The notes: a model not told the origin generated them from the letters alone. A stretch of 64,000 nucleotides of DNA from Comamonas composti DSM 21721 (GCF_000429845.1 NZ_AUCQ01000002.1:124001-188000), one strand, 5' to 3'; positions 45,303 through 54,840 are shown, counted from the first letter of the stretch. Made by a program: numbers and translations.

Positions 45303-47642
45303 ATGACTTTTCAGCCCTGCGCCAAGCCTTTGCGAAGCGCCCTGCACTCCCTCGCCGTCTGTGCTTTGCTGGCCTGCGCCAGCCCCGGCATTCATGCCCA
45401 GAGCCCGGCCACGCCCAGCCTGCGTCCCGGCGAGCCCGTGACGCTGAACTTCAATGGTGCCGAGATCGAGGCCGTGGCACGTGCCATCGCCGCCATCACC
45501 AACCGCAACGTGGTCGTCGATCCGCGCGTGAAGGGCCAGATCACCCTGCTCACCGACAAGCCCGTGGCGCCGGCCATGGCCTACCAGCAGTTTCTGGCCG
45601 CGCTGCGCCTGCAGGGCTTTACCGTGATCGAGTCCGCCGGGCTTTACAAGGTGATTCCCGAGGCCGATGCCAAGCTGCAGGCCAGCGAGGTCGCCGTGGC
45701 CCAGAGCGGGCGTTCGGGAGGGCCGGCCGGCGGTCAGGTGCTGACCCAGATCTTCAAGCTCAACTACGAGAACGCCAACAACCTCGTGCCCGTGCTGCGC
45801 CCGCTGATCAGCCCCAACAACACCATCAACGTCAACCCGGGCAACAACTCCCTGGTGATCACCGACTACGCGGACAACCTGCAGCGCATTGCGCGCATCG
45901 TGGCGACCATGGATGTCTCCAACGCCACCGACGTCGAGGTCATCCCGCTGCGCCATGCCGTGGCTTCGGACATGGTGGCCCTGGTGTCACGCCTGCTCGA
46001 AGGCGGCAGTGCCGGCCCGGCGGTTGCGGCCGGCGCCACGCCGGGCCAGACCGACAACGGCTTCAAGACCGCCTTTCTGGCCGAGCCGCGCAGCAACTCC
46101 ATCGTGCTGCGCGCGGCCAACCCGGCCCGGCTGGCCCAGGCGCGCTCGCTGATCGCACGCCTTGACCAGCCGGCCATCAACCACACCAGCGACCAGGGCG
46201 ACATCCATGTGGTCTACCTCAAGAATGCCGATGCCACGGCCCTGGCGACCACGCTGCGCGCGGCCATGAGCGCCCAGGCCACGGCGGCCAGTGCCCTGAG
46301 CAGCCAGCCCGGCGCCGCACCTGCGGCAGCCGCAGGCGGCGGCGGTGGCGGTGGCGGCGCCCAACAGGCCGTGATCTCGCGCGGCACCGACGGCAGTGCC
46401 ACCATGGGCCTGGGCGGCGGAGCCAGCGGCCCCAGCTCCAGATTCGGCACGGCCCAGCAGCCTTCCACGGGCGGCATGATCCAGGCCGACCCCACGACCA
46501 ACTCGCTGATCATCACCGCACCCGCCCCCCTCTACCGCCAGTTGCGCGCCGTCATCGACAAGCTCGACGGGCGCCGTGCCCAGGTCCTGATCGAGGCCTT
46601 GATCGTCGAAGTCTCGGCCGACAAGGCAGCGCAGTTCGGCGTGCAGTGGAGCTCCATCATCCAGAGCGGCGGCCGCGTCGTTGGCGTGCTGGGCAACGGC
46701 ACCTCGGTCACCGGCATTTCCAACATCTTCGGCCTCTCGGGCGCCGTTGACGGCCTGATCAACAACGGCACGACCGACGCCACCAGTGCCGCAGCCCTGA
46801 CCGGCATGAAGGGCATGAACCTGGGCTTCACCCAGACCGTGAACGGCACGACCAGCCTGGGAGCGCTGGCCAACCTCATGCAGGGCGATGCGGACACCAA
46901 CATCCTGTCCACCCCCAACCTCATGACGCTGGACAATGAAGAAGCCAGCATCATGGTCGGCGAGAACGTGCCCTTTCCCACGGGCTCCTACACCAACACC
47001 TCGACCAGCGGCACGGTCAACCCCTTCACCACCTACGAACGCAAGGACGTGGGCACGCTGCTGCGCATACGCCCGCAGATCAACGAGAACGGCACCATCA
47101 AGATGGCCGTCTACCAGGAAAGCTCGGCCGTCAAGCAGGGCACGGCCACCAGCGCCAGCGGCGCCACCACGACCAAGCGCTCCATAGAGTCGAATGTGCT
47201 GGTCGAGGACGGCGGCATCGTGGTGCTCGGCGGCCTGATTGCCGATGAATACCAGCAAAGCCAGGAGCGCGTTCCCCTGCTGGGCGATATTCCGATCCTG
47301 GGCAATCTGTTCCGCAACACCGCGCGCTCGCGCAAGAAGACCAATCTCATGGTGTTTCTGCGCCCCATGGTGCTGCGCGACGCCAGCGCCTCCAGCCAGC
47401 TTTCGCTGGACCGCTACGACGCCATACGCGGCGCCCAACAGGCCGCCCAGCCCGAGCCCAATCTGATGCTGCGCCATGTGGACGGTGCCGCCGTCCTGCC
47501 CCAATCCGCCACCTCGCTGATCCAGCCGAACATGGTCATCGTCCCGGGCGCCAAGTCCGATCTCGAGGACTTCACCAGACCCGCGGGCCAGCCTGCGGCG
47601 CCCGCACCGGGACCAGCACCTGCCGCACCGGGCACGCTGTAA
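45303..47642 (+). CDS. gspD: Type II secretion outer-membrane secretin GspD
   Basis: GspD (779 residues) forms the outer-membrane channel. After a signal peptide ending GIHAQ come domains N0 (LNFNGAEIEAVARAIAAITNRNVVVDPRVKGQITL), N1, N2 and N3, and the secretin core with VPLLGDIPILGNLFRNTARSRKKTNLMVFLRP. N3 contains a glycine run (about residues 343-352) in a long insertion. The C-terminal tail is Pro/Ala-rich. No pilotin gene or lipobox is visible. The ATG at 45303 is preferred over a TTG four codons earlier. Confidence 0.95.
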   Translation: MTFQPCAKPLRSALHSLAVCALLACASPGIHAQSPATPSLRPGEPVTLNFNGAEIEAVARAIAAITNRNVVVDPRVKGQITLLTDKPVAPAMAYQQFLAALRLQGFTVIESAGLYKVIPEADAKLQASEVAVAQSGRSGGPAGGQVLTQIFKLNYENANNLVPVLRPLISPNNTINVNPGNNSLVITDYADNLQRIARIVATMDVSNATDVEVIPLRHAVASDMVALVSRLLEGGSAGPAVAAGATPGQTDNGFKTAFLAEPRSNSIVLRAANPARLAQARSLIARLDQPAINHTSDQGDIHVVYLKNADATALATTLRAAMSAQATAASALSSQPGAAPAAAAGGGGGGGGAQQAVISRGTDGSATMGLGGGASGPSSRFGTAQQPSTGGMIQADPTTNSLIITAPAPLYRQLRAVIDKLDGRRAQVLIEALIVEVSADKAAQFGVQWSSIIQSGGRVVGVLGNGTSVTGISNIFGLSGAVDGLINNGTTDATSAAALTGMKGMNLGFTQTVNGTTSLGALANLMQGDADTNILSTPNLMTLDNEEASIMVGENVPFPTGSYTNTSTSGTVNPFTTYERKDVGTLLRIRPQINENGTIKMAVYQESSAVKQGTATSASGATTTKRSIESNVLVEDGGIVVLGGLIADEYQQSQERVPLLGDIPILGNLFRNTARSRKKTNLMVFLRPMVLRDASASSQLSLDRYDAIRGAQQAAQPEPNLMLRHVDGAAVLPQSATSLIQPNMVIVPGAKSDLEDFTRPAGQPAAPAPGPAPAAPGTL

Positions 47643-47648
47643 GCACCT

Positions 47649-49010
47649 ATGCGCTACCTATTGCCCTACTCGTTTGCGCGCAGCAGCCAGTTGCTGATCG
47701 AGGACGACGGCCAGCAGCCCGTGCTCTGGCACGGCCCGGCCCCCGACTGGCAGGCCCTCTCCGAAGTGCAGCGCAAATACGGCGTGCAGTTGTGGCAGAT
47801 GCTGGACGCCGGCACGCTGGCCCATCGCATCAGCGCCGCCTATTCGCAAAGCGAATCCAGTGCGGCCCTGGTCGTCAGCGAGGTCGAGTCCGATGCCGAT
47901 CTCTCGCGCATGATGCAGGAGCTGCCCGCCGTGGAGGACCTGCTGGAGACGGCCGACGACGCGCCCATCATCCGCATGCTCAACGCGCTGCTGACCCAGG
48001 CCGCGCGCGACGGCGCATCCGACATCCACATCGAACCCTACGAGCGCCACTCCAGTGTGCGCTTTCGCGTGGACGGCGATCTGCGCGAAGTCGTACAGCC
48101 CAACCGCGCCCTGCACGCAGCCCTGATCTCGCGCCTGAAGATCATGGCCGATCTGGACATTTCCGAAAAACGCCTGCCCCAGGACGGACGCATCAGCCTG
48201 CGCCTGGGCACGCGCGCCATCGACGTGCGCGTCTCCACCCTGCCCAGCGCCCATGGCGAACGTGCCGTGCTGCGCCTGCTGGACAAGAGCAGCTCCAAGC
48301 TCAGCCTCGAGGCCGTGGGCATGCAGGGCCAGACCCTGGCGCGCTTTACCGGCCTCACGGCCCAGCCCCACGGCATCGTGCTGGTCACCGGCCCCACGGG
48401 CTCGGGCAAGACCACCACGCTGTATGCGGCGCTGTCACGCATGGACGCAAGCCGCAGCAACATCATGACCGTGGAAGACCCCATCGAGTACGAGCTCGCC
48501 GGCGTGGGCCAGACCCAGGTCAATGCCAAGATCGAGCTCACGTTCGCCAAGGCCTTGCGCGCCCTGCTGCGCCAGGACCCGGACGTGATCATGATCGGCG
48601 AGATACGCGACTTCGAAACCGCACAGATCGCGATCCAGGCCTCGCTCACCGGCCACCTGGTGCTGGCCACTTTGCACACCAACGACGCCGCAAGCGCCGT
48701 GACCCGCCTGATCGACATGGGGGTGGAGCCGTTTCTGCTCTCGTCCTCGCTGCTGGGCGTGCTGGCCCAGCGCCTGGTGCGCCGCAGTGCGCCCGACGAG
48801 CCCAGCGGCTACCGTGGCCGCACCGGGATCTTTGAGCTGCTGGTCGTGGACGATGCCATCCGCGCCCAGATCCACCGCCAGGCCAGCGAGGCCGAGATAC
48901 GCGAGACGGCCATGGCCGCAGGCATGCACCTGATGCGCGAGGACGGCGAACGCCTGGTGCGCGAAGGCATCACCACGCGCGAAGAGGTGCTGCGCGTCAC
49001 CGGGGACTGA
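47649..49010 (+). CDS. gspE: Type II secretion ATPase GspE lacking the tetracysteine subdomain
   Basis: GspE powers pseudopilus assembly from the cytosol. The 453-residue product has Walker [11 protein letters not shown] (248-257), the Asp box, Walker [19 protein letters not shown] (309-326) and the His box [10 protein letters not shown]. Where most GspE proteins carry a CxxC-n-CxxC zinc module after QRLVRR, this one runs from AQRLVRR directly to [19 protein letters not shown] with no cysteine, so the module is absent. The reading frame is intact and downstream sequence is normal, so this is a clean loss. It is coupled to gspD (six bases) and followed by a hairpin. Confidence 0.94.
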   Translation: MRYLLPYSFARSSQLLIEDDGQQPVLWHGPAPDWQALSEVQRKYGVQLWQMLDAGTLAHRISAAYSQSESSAALVVSEVESDADLSRMMQELPAVEDLLETADDAPIIRMLNALLTQAARDGASDIHIEPYERHSSVRFRVDGDLREVVQPNRALHAALISRLKIMADLDISEKRLPQDGRISLRLGTRAIDVRVSTLPSAHGERAVLRLLDKSSSKLSLEAVGMQGQTLARFTGLTAQPHGIVLVTGPTGSGKTTTLYAALSRMDASRSNIMTVEDPIEYELAGVGQTQVNAKIELTFAKALRALLRQDPDVIMIGEIRDFETAQIAIQASLTGHLVLATLHTNDAASAVTRLIDMGVEPFLLSSSLLGVLAQRLVRRSAPDEPSGYRGRTGIFELLVVDDAIRAQIHRQASEAEIRETAMAAGMHLMREDGERLVREGITTREEVLRVTGD

Positions 49011-49013
49011 GCA

Positions 49014-49031
49014 GCCCGCCCCTCGGCGGGC
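49014..49031 (+). terminator. Hairpin after gspE
   Basis: GCCCGCC and GGCGGGC enclose a four-base loop three bases past the stop, then CTGCTCTTT. It would end the gspG-gspE transcript, implying a separate promoter for gspF. Confidence 0.65.
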
Positions 49032-49099
49032 CTGCTCTTTGGGGCCTCCCGACACCGGCCTATCAACCTGCCCGGCAAAGGCCTTCAGGCTTTGCCACA

Positions 49100-49393
49100 A
49101 TGATTCGCATGTTTCAAACCCTGAGCGCCTGGAGCGCAGCTTACGGCGGCGCGTTCTTTCTCTGGATCGCCGCGTTCTGCGTGGTCAGCTACCTAGGCCT
49201 GTACGGCTTCAAGTCGCGGCTGTCCACGCCCTTTCTGCGCCGCCTGATACGCGTGTCGGCCCTGATCGCCCTGCCCATTTCCTGGCTCGCCATACAGCAG
49301 GGCGAAAGCCATTTCGCCGCCGCCATGCTGCCCCTGGCCTGGTGCCTTGTGCTGGGCATTACCTGCAGCAAGGAAATAGCGTCGAGGCGCTGA
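49100..49393 (+). CDS. Small inner-membrane protein of unknown function
   Basis: The 97-residue product has three hydrophobic segments (GAFFLWIAAFCVVSYLGLYG, LIRVSALIALPISWLAI, FAAAMLPLAWCLVLGI). I do not recognise the family. A second in-frame ATG at 49109 could be the start, since the first overlaps an ACAATG that may belong to a promoter. It lies between gspE and the flavin-dependent oxidoreductase gene, in the block separating gspF from its cluster. Confidence 0.7.
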   Translation: MIRMFQTLSAWSAAYGGAFFLWIAAFCVVSYLGLYGFKSRLSTPFLRRLIRVSALIALPISWLAIQQGESHFAAAMLPLAWCLVLGITCSKEIASRR

Positions 49394-49438
49394 TCCGGTG
49401 AGCGCTTTCAGCTATGTTTTTTGAATAAAGAGCAGATG

Positions 49439-50440
49439 ATGAAATCCTTTGAGAATGTTCGACTGTCCATGCTGGACCTGGTGGCCGTGCGCGAAGGCGG
49501 CAGCGTGGCCCAGGCCCTGGAGATTGCCGTCGCCACGGCGCGCAAGGCCGAGGCGCTGGGCTTTGAGCGCTACTGGCTGGCCGAGCACCACAACATGCCC
49601 GGCATTGCGAGCTCGGCCACGGCCGTGCTGATCGGGCATATCGCCGGGGCGACCTCCAGGATTCGCGTGGGCTCGGGCGGCATCATGCTGCCCAACCATG
49701 CGCCCCTGGTCGTGGCCGAAGCCTTTGGCACCCTGGCCGAACTCTATCCGGGCCGCATCGATCTGGGCCTGGGCCGTGCACCAGGAACCGACGGCCCCAC
49801 CATGCGCGCCCTGCGCCGCGACCGCGTGGAAACCGAGGAAGACTTTCCGCGCGACGTGCTGGAGCTGCAGCGTCTGCTGGCACCGGCCCAGCCCGGCCAG
49901 CAACTCGTGGCCACGCCGGGCGCCGGAACCAATGTGCCCATCTGGCTGCTGGGGTCCAGCCTGTTCTCGGCCCAGTTGGCCGCCCACCTGGGCCTGCCCT
50001 ATGCATTCGCCTCGCACTTTGCGCCGCGCATGCTCTACCAGGCCGTGCAGCTGTATCGCCAGTTGTTCAAGCCCTCGGCCCAACTGGCCAAGCCCTATGT
50101 GGCGGTGGGCGCGCCCGTGATTGCGGCAACCACGGACGAGGAAGCCGAATACCTGGCCAGCAGCACCTACCAGCGCGTGCTGGGCATTCTCACGGGCCGG
50201 CGCGGCCTGCTTGCTCCGCCCTTGGAGAACTATGCGGCCCAGCTCGGCGAGCGCGAGCGCCAGGCCATTGGCGACTTTCTGGCCGTGGCCGCCATCGGCG
50301 GCCCGGACCGGGTGCGCGAGCGGCTGCAAAAGCTGCAGGCCGACACCGAGGCCAACGAGCTCATCCTGGTCAGCGACGTGTTCGACAGCGGCCTGCGCCT
50401 GCGCTCACTGGAGCTCACGGCCCAGGCCCTGGGGCGCTAA
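49439..50440 (+). CDS. LLM-class flavin-dependent oxidoreductase (MsnO8/YhbW-like)
   Basis: This 333-residue TIM-barrel oxidoreductase belongs to the bacterial luciferase superfamily. The N-terminal [47 protein letters not shown] and [44 protein letters not shown] blocks identify the group related to E. coli YhbW, which uses FMN rather than F420. The substrate is unknown. I chose the second of two adjacent ATGs (49436, 49439) for its better spacing from AAAGAG. Its stop codon abuts the decayed MITE-like copy. Confidence 0.85.
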   Translation: MKSFENVRLSMLDLVAVREGGSVAQALEIAVATARKAEALGFERYWLAEHHNMPGIASSATAVLIGHIAGATSRIRVGSGGIMLPNHAPLVVAEAFGTLAELYPGRIDLGLGRAPGTDGPTMRALRRDRVETEEDFPRDVLELQRLLAPAQPGQQLVATPGAGTNVPIWLLGSSLFSAQLAAHLGLPYAFASHFAPRMLYQAVQLYRQLFKPSAQLAKPYVAVGAPVIAATTDEEAEYLASSTYQRVLGILTGRRGLLAPPLENYAAQLGERERQAIGDFLAVAAIGGPDRVRERLQKLQADTEANELILVSDVFDSGLRLRSLELTAQALGR

Positions 50441-50549
50441 GAGCTTGTTCACGATCTCCTCGCGGCGCACCAGTGTCTTTGCGGGATGGGATTCGCAACG
50501 CTGCAGACCGCCCGCAAAGGCACTGTCCCCAAGGCTTGGAACATGTTCC
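50441..50549. repeat. MITE-like element, decayed copy 3
   Basis: The left terminal repeat is recognisable (GAGCTTGTTCACGATCTCCT), followed by the first stem-loop arms (CCAGTGTCTTTGCGGG / CCCGCAAAGGCACTG) but without about 43 internal bases that include the small inner hairpin. The element stops after CCCCAAG-GCTTGGA and the dyad GGAACATGTTCC (50538-50549); the right stem-loop and right terminal repeat are missing. Confidence 0.75.
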
Positions 50550-50554
50550 AGGCC

Positions 50555-51304
50555 TCACCTCGCCAGATAGCCTCCATCCACGGGGTAGTAGGAGCCGGTG
50601 ACGAAGCTGGCCTTGTCGCTGGCCAGCCAGGTCACGAGCTCGGCCACCTCCTCGGCCTTGCCCAGACGCCCCGCCGGATGGGCACCCACCAGCTGCCCAT
50701 AAGCGGCCTCGTCCTGCTTGAGGCGCTCTATCAGAGGTGTTTCTATGAAGGCCGGTCCCACGGCATTCACGCGCACGCCGCGCACTGCATATTCGAGTGC
50801 CGCCGTCTTGGTCAGGCCCAGCACCCCATGCTTGGCCGCCACGTAGGCAGGCGAGCCCGCAAAGCCCACGGCTCCGAGGATGGATGCCATGTTGATGATG
50901 GAGCCGCCGCCGTTTTGCAGCATGGCTGCGATCTGGTATTTGCAACCATAGAACACACCGGACAGGTTGATGCGCAGCACCTGCTCCCAGGCATCGAGCG
51001 GATAGTCGGCCGTGGCGGCCTTGGCTCCGCCTATGCCCGCGTTGTTGCAGGCCACATCCAGACGGCCGAAGTGGCGCAGGGTCTGGGCCACCAGCTCCTC
51101 GTGGTCGATGGCGCTGCCCGCATCGGCCTGCAGGAAGAACGCCTCGCCGCCCAGGTCGCGCACCAGGTCTGCGGTCTGCTGGCCCGCCTCGGCGTTGATG
51201 TCGGAGACCACCACGCGCGCACCCTCACGTGCCCATGTCAGGGCAATGGCCTGCCCTATGCCGGAAGCTGCGCCGGTTATCAGAGCCACTTTGTTCTTAA
51301 GCAT
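50555..51304 (-). CDS. SDR-family oxidoreductase
   Basis: This is a 249-residue classical short-chain dehydrogenase. The cofactor motif is TGAASGIG (residues 10-17), with an acidic residue after the second strand (VVVSDINAEAG) favouring NAD; NNAGIGG, the catalytic Ser in NMASILGAVGF, and YVAAKHG (YxxxK) follow. The end VTGSYYPVDGGYLAR is typical of the FabG/glucose dehydrogenase-like group. No substrate can be inferred. It diverges from gspF across 260 bases and abuts the decayed repeat copy at its 3' end. Confidence 0.88.
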   Translation of the reverse strand: MLKNKVALITGAASGIGQAIALTWAREGARVVVSDINAEAGQQTADLVRDLGGEAFFLQADAGSAIDHEELVAQTLRHFGRLDVACNNAGIGGAKAATADYPLDAWEQVLRINLSGVFYGCKYQIAAMLQNGGGSIINMASILGAVGFAGSPAYVAAKHGVLGLTKTAALEYAVRGVRVNAVGPAFIETPLIERLKQDEAAYGQLVGAHPAGRLGKAEEVAELVTWLASDKASFVTGSYYPVDGGYLAR

Positions 51305-51564
51305 TTTTCGTCCTCATCAGCATCTCATTTCATGCGAAACCCAAAGGTATACCGCAAGCACTTGTCATGGTACTTATCCTGAAACAATGAATGCCTGCAT
51401 TTCCAGAGACTGCGCGCATGAGATAGTCTCCGACCGGGACAGGTGGGCCGCCGGCGCAGACCGCAAAGCCATGGTTTGATCTGCTCTTGACGCCAGATGT
51501 CATCTCCAGCGGCTACCATCGACTTCCCGCCCCTCATCGACACGCCAATCGCTCAATAGCGCAC

Positions 51565-52791
51565 ATGCCCGCCTATTCCTTCGAAGCTCTGGACGCACAA
51601 GGCCATACCCGCAAGGGAACGATAGAGGCCGACAATGCACGTGCCGCGCGCAGCCTGCTGCGCTCCCAGGCCCTGGTGCCCATGGCCGTCAGCCTGGTCG
51701 CTGCGGGCGCCTCCGACGAATTGCAAGGCGGCTCCGGCTCCTGGCTGTCACGCCCCACCCTGAGCTCCACGGGGCTGGCGATCTGGACACGCCAGCTTTC
51801 AGGACTTGTCACAGCAGGCCTGCCCATAGAGCGCGCACTCGCGGCGCTGGCCGACGAGACCGACGACGCACGCCAGCACCATCTGATGGCCGCGCTGCGC
51901 GCCGAGGTCAATGCAGGCTCGACCTTTGCGCGTGCCCTGGCCCAGCACCCGCGCGAGTTCTCGGATATTTTCTGCGCCGTCATCGGTGCAGGCGAGTCCA
52001 GCGGCAGCCTGGGGCCCGTGCTGGAGCGCCTGGCCGACGACCTCGAAGCGCGCCAGGCGCTGCAGTCGAAACTCATCGGTGCCGCGCTCTATCCGGCCAT
52101 CGTCACCCTGGTGGCCATGGCCATCGTGCTGTTTCTGGTGAGCTATGTCGTACCCCAGGTGGCCAGCGTGTTCGCGGGCACCAAACGCGCCCTGCCCATG
52201 CTCACGGTGGCCATGCTGACCGTCAGCGATGCCGTGCGTCACTATGGCTGGGCGATTCTCTGCGCCCTGATGGCGGGCATCGTGCTCTTCAGAACCGCGC
52301 TCAGGAATCCTGCGATGCGCGAGCGTTTCGACGCCTGGTGGCTTCATCTTCCGCTCATAGGACGCATGGCGCGCAGCTACAACGCGGCGCGCTTTGCAGG
52401 CACGCTGGCCATGCTGGCTGGCGCAGGGGTCCCGATTCTCAAGGCCTTGCAGGCGGCGGCCGAAACGCTGAACAACCGCGCCATGCGTGCCGACGCCATG
52501 GATGCCCTGGTTCTGGTGCGCGAAGGCGCTCCGCTGGCCTCGGCCCTGGCCCAGAAGAAACGCTTTCCGGGCCTGGTCTCGATGTTTGCACGCCTGGGTG
52601 AGCAGACCGGGCAACTGCCCGTGATGCTGCAGCGCGCGGCGACCCAGCTGTCCACCGAGGTGCAGCGCCGCGCCATGAATCTGGCCACCATACTCGAGCC
52701 CCTGCTCATCGTCGCCATGGGGCTCATCGTCATGCTCATCGTGCTGGCCGTGCTCATGCCCATCATCCAGCTCAACCAATTCGTCAAATAA
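51565..52791 (+). CDS. gspF: Type II secretion inner-membrane platform protein GspF, displaced from the main cluster
   Basis: GspF (408 residues) is the polytopic core of the inner-membrane platform. It has an N-terminal PAYSFEALDAQGHTRKGTIEADNARAARSLLR segment and two GspF repeats, each with GAGESSGSLGPVLERLADDLE or LGEQTGQLPVMLQRAATQLSTEV, and three hydrophobic helices (ALYPAIVTLVAMAIVLFLVSYVVP, WAILCALMAGIVLF, ILEPLLIVAMGLIVMLIVLAVLMP). It is the only gspF in view, lying 2.5 kb from gspE. The ATG at 51565 begins the conserved domain; upstream in-frame sequence is not GspF-like. Confidence 0.95.
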   Translation: MPAYSFEALDAQGHTRKGTIEADNARAARSLLRSQALVPMAVSLVAAGASDELQGGSGSWLSRPTLSSTGLAIWTRQLSGLVTAGLPIERALAALADETDDARQHHLMAALRAEVNAGSTFARALAQHPREFSDIFCAVIGAGESSGSLGPVLERLADDLEARQALQSKLIGAALYPAIVTLVAMAIVLFLVSYVVPQVASVFAGTKRALPMLTVAMLTVSDAVRHYGWAILCALMAGIVLFRTALRNPAMRERFDAWWLHLPLIGRMARSYNAARFAGTLAMLAGAGVPILKALQAAAETLNNRAMRADAMDALVLVREGAPLASALAQKKRFPGLVSMFARLGEQTGQLPVMLQRAATQLSTEVQRRAMNLATILEPLLIVAMGLIVMLIVLAVLMPIIQLNQFVK

Positions 52792-52794
52792 GCC

Positions 52795-53697
52795 ATGGCC
52801 GTCACATTGCAGGACAAGCTGGTGGTCGCGATCTCCTCGCGCGCCTTGTTCGACTTCGAGGAAGAGAACCGCCTGTTCGAAGCCGGAGATGAGGAGGCCT
52901 ACATGCGCCGCCAGCTTGAGCTCGTGCACCAGCACGCGCGGCCTGGCATCGCCTTCTCGCTGGTGCAAAAGCTCCTGGCCTTCAACACCACCGACGTGCA
53001 ACGCGTGGAAGTCGTCATGCTCTCGCGCAACGATCCGGCCAGCGGCATGCGCGTCTTCGCCTCGGCCAAGGAGGCCGGCATGCGCATAGAGCGCGGCGTG
53101 TTCACGCGCGGGCGCGATCCGTTCTCCTACCTGCGGCCACTGGGCGCCCACCTATTCCTGTCCGCCAACGCTGCCGATGTGCAGCAGGCCCTGTCCATCG
53201 GCTTTCCCGCCGCCAGGGTGATGACCGACGCCACGCCCGCAGGCGACCGCTACCCAGAGGAGGTGCGCATTGCCTTCGACGGCGATGCCGTGCTGTTCTC
53301 CGACGACGCCGAGCGCATCTACCAGGAAGGCGGACTGCCCGCCTTCCTGCAGCACGAGGTATCGCATGCGGCAACGCCTCTGGCCGACGGGCCGTTCAAG
53401 CCCTTGCTGACCGCATTGAACCGGCTGCAGCAGCAGGCGGATGCCTCCAAGACCATGCGCATACGCACGGCCCTGGTCACCGCACGCAGCGCCCCGGCCC
53501 ACGAGCGCGCCGTGCGCACGCTGCTGGACTGGGGCATTACGGTGGACGAAGCCATGTTCCTCGGCGGCCTGGAGAAAGGCCCGTTTCTGCGCGAGTTCGA
53601 GCCCGATTTCTTCTTTGACGACCAAAGCGGCCATGTGCACTCGGCCGCCCGCCATGTGCCTGCAGGTCATGTGAACAGCGGCATCTCCAACCCCTGA
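52795..53697 (+). CDS. Cytosolic 5'-nucleotidase, cN-I family
   Basis: This 300-residue protein matches the 5-NT1 family, known from animal cytosolic 5'-nucleotidase I and many bacteria, which dephosphorylates nucleoside monophosphates. Family blocks seen are LVVAISSRALFDFEEENRLF, RPGIAFSLVQKLLAFN, VEVVMLSRNDPASGMRVF, LFLSANAADVQQAL, RIAFDGDAVLFSDDAERIYQ (the DxD-type acid pair) and DEAMFLGGLEKGPFL. It begins three bases after gspF and is probably co-transcribed, although a functional link with secretion is not obvious. Confidence 0.88.
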   Translation: MAVTLQDKLVVAISSRALFDFEEENRLFEAGDEEAYMRRQLELVHQHARPGIAFSLVQKLLAFNTTDVQRVEVVMLSRNDPASGMRVFASAKEAGMRIERGVFTRGRDPFSYLRPLGAHLFLSANAADVQQALSIGFPAARVMTDATPAGDRYPEEVRIAFDGDAVLFSDDAERIYQEGGLPAFLQHEVSHAATPLADGPFKPLLTALNRLQQQADASKTMRIRTALVTARSAPAHERAVRTLLDWGITVDEAMFLGGLEKGPFLREFEPDFFFDDQSGHVHSAARHVPAGHVNSGISNP

Positions 53698-53825
53698 TCT
53701 CCGGGATTTGCACTCCAGCCCCGGACGGCTTGGGCACAAGTCCGGTCCAGGAAAAAACAGTAAAAAAACAGGGCCTGCACGCACTCGTCTCTTGCACAAC
53801 GGCCGTCTGCCCCCATCTGATCCGG

Positions 53826-54203
53826 ATGGATTTTCCAAAAATCAACCGAGACATCAACCGCCCCCCATTGCTGCGCGCCGCCATGGCCGTACTGCTGGTC
53901 AGTGCCTTCACGCTGCCCATGGCCCATGCCGAGCCCGACACCACCGCTGCCGAGCCTGCGGCCTTGAGCAAGGGGGAAATCAAGGCCAGACGCGAATTCC
54001 AGATGCTGGATGCCAACCAGGATGGCAAACTCAGCCGCCATGAAGTGGCTCTGTTCCCGCCGCTGGCCGCCGCCTTCGACGAGGCCGACACCGACAAGGA
54101 CGGCTTTGTTTCCATGGAAGAGGTCAAGGCCTTCGCCGTCAAATACCGGGCTGAACGCGCCGCAGCCAAGGCTGCGGCGACTGCCAGAGACGCCGGGCAT
54201 TAG
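53826..54203 (+). CDS. Secreted EF-hand protein
   Basis: The 125-residue product has a signal peptide (RAAMAVLLVSAFTLPMAHA) and two calcium-binding EF-hand loops, DANQDGKLSRHE and DTDKDGFVSMEE, with all coordinating positions filled. It is expected to be periplasmic or secreted. I chose the ATG at 53826, which leaves a positively charged head before the hydrophobic core; the frame is open further upstream without signal-peptide features. The function of such small EF-hand proteins is unknown; secretion by the neighbouring type II system is possible but untested. Confidence 0.82.
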   Translation: MDFPKINRDINRPPLLRAAMAVLLVSAFTLPMAHAEPDTTAAEPAALSKGEIKARREFQMLDANQDGKLSRHEVALFPPLAAAFDEADTDKDGFVSMEEVKAFAVKYRAERAAAKAAATARDAGH

Positions 54204-54252
54204 GGCCCGCCCCAACGCAGGAAGTCTTGGCTTGGAGGCTCTGCGCGCCTGA

Positions 54253-54690
54253 TCAGCCGCCAGTGCGCTTGACCTTGGGCTCCGAGTAGGTCACGGGATC
54301 ATCGTCGCGCCTGGGCTGCAGCTTGTTGCGCGCCACTTCATCGGATTTGCTCACGTCCTGCGCCTGCTCCACGGCCATGGCGCTGGCGCGCCACATGGAC
54401 TGGATCAACTCCAGCAACTGCTTGGACAAAGGCTCCTTGGGCGGCTCCTCGACCTCCTGCTTTTGCTGGACTTCCTTGTGCGTCGTCCAGTCGCGGTTCT
54501 CGCGATCCGATACCGAGGGCTTTTGCGGATCACGCTGCACGCGGCCCTCACCGATGCGGTCGGTCGACTCCACGGCATTGACCTCGTTGATCGGTCGTAC
54601 AGGCACGGCCCCCGAAGCTCCGGTGGAGTACAGGTCCGCGCTGGGGGGGCGCCAGGGTATGGAAGTTCTTTCCAGAGGTGGAATGTGCAT
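54253..54690 (-). CDS. Hypothetical protein, disordered N-terminus with charged helical segment
   Basis: I do not recognise this 145-residue protein. The first half is Pro/Ser-rich and probably disordered (MHIPPLERTSIPWRPPSADLYSTGASGA), the middle is highly charged (THKEVQQKQEVEEPPKEPL) and is followed by a short amphipathic helix (LSKQLLELIQSMWRASAMAVEQAQDV). There is no signal peptide. It has a strong ribosome-binding site (AGGAGG, 7 bases before the ATG), which supports it as a real gene. It lies on the same strand as, and downstream of, the DUF1854 and ABC transporter genes with a 150-base gap. Confidence 0.7.
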   Translation of the reverse strand: MHIPPLERTSIPWRPPSADLYSTGASGAVPVRPINEVNAVESTDRIGEGRVQRDPQKPSVSDRENRDWTTHKEVQQKQEVEEPPKEPLSKQLLELIQSMWRASAMAVEQAQDVSKSDEVARNKLQPRRDDDPVTYSEPKVKRTGG

Positions 54691-54840
54691 GCTTGAGTCC
54701 TCCTGGTTTTGTCTTGCGGCCAGGGATTGCCCGCCGTCGCCCTGTTATCGGCCACCAGCCAGAGAACTAAAATTGTTTTGCTTCTACCGGAAAATCGGTA
54801 TGAAAATAGCCTGAAACGCCCGCCAGGCAAGCGCCAAGCG

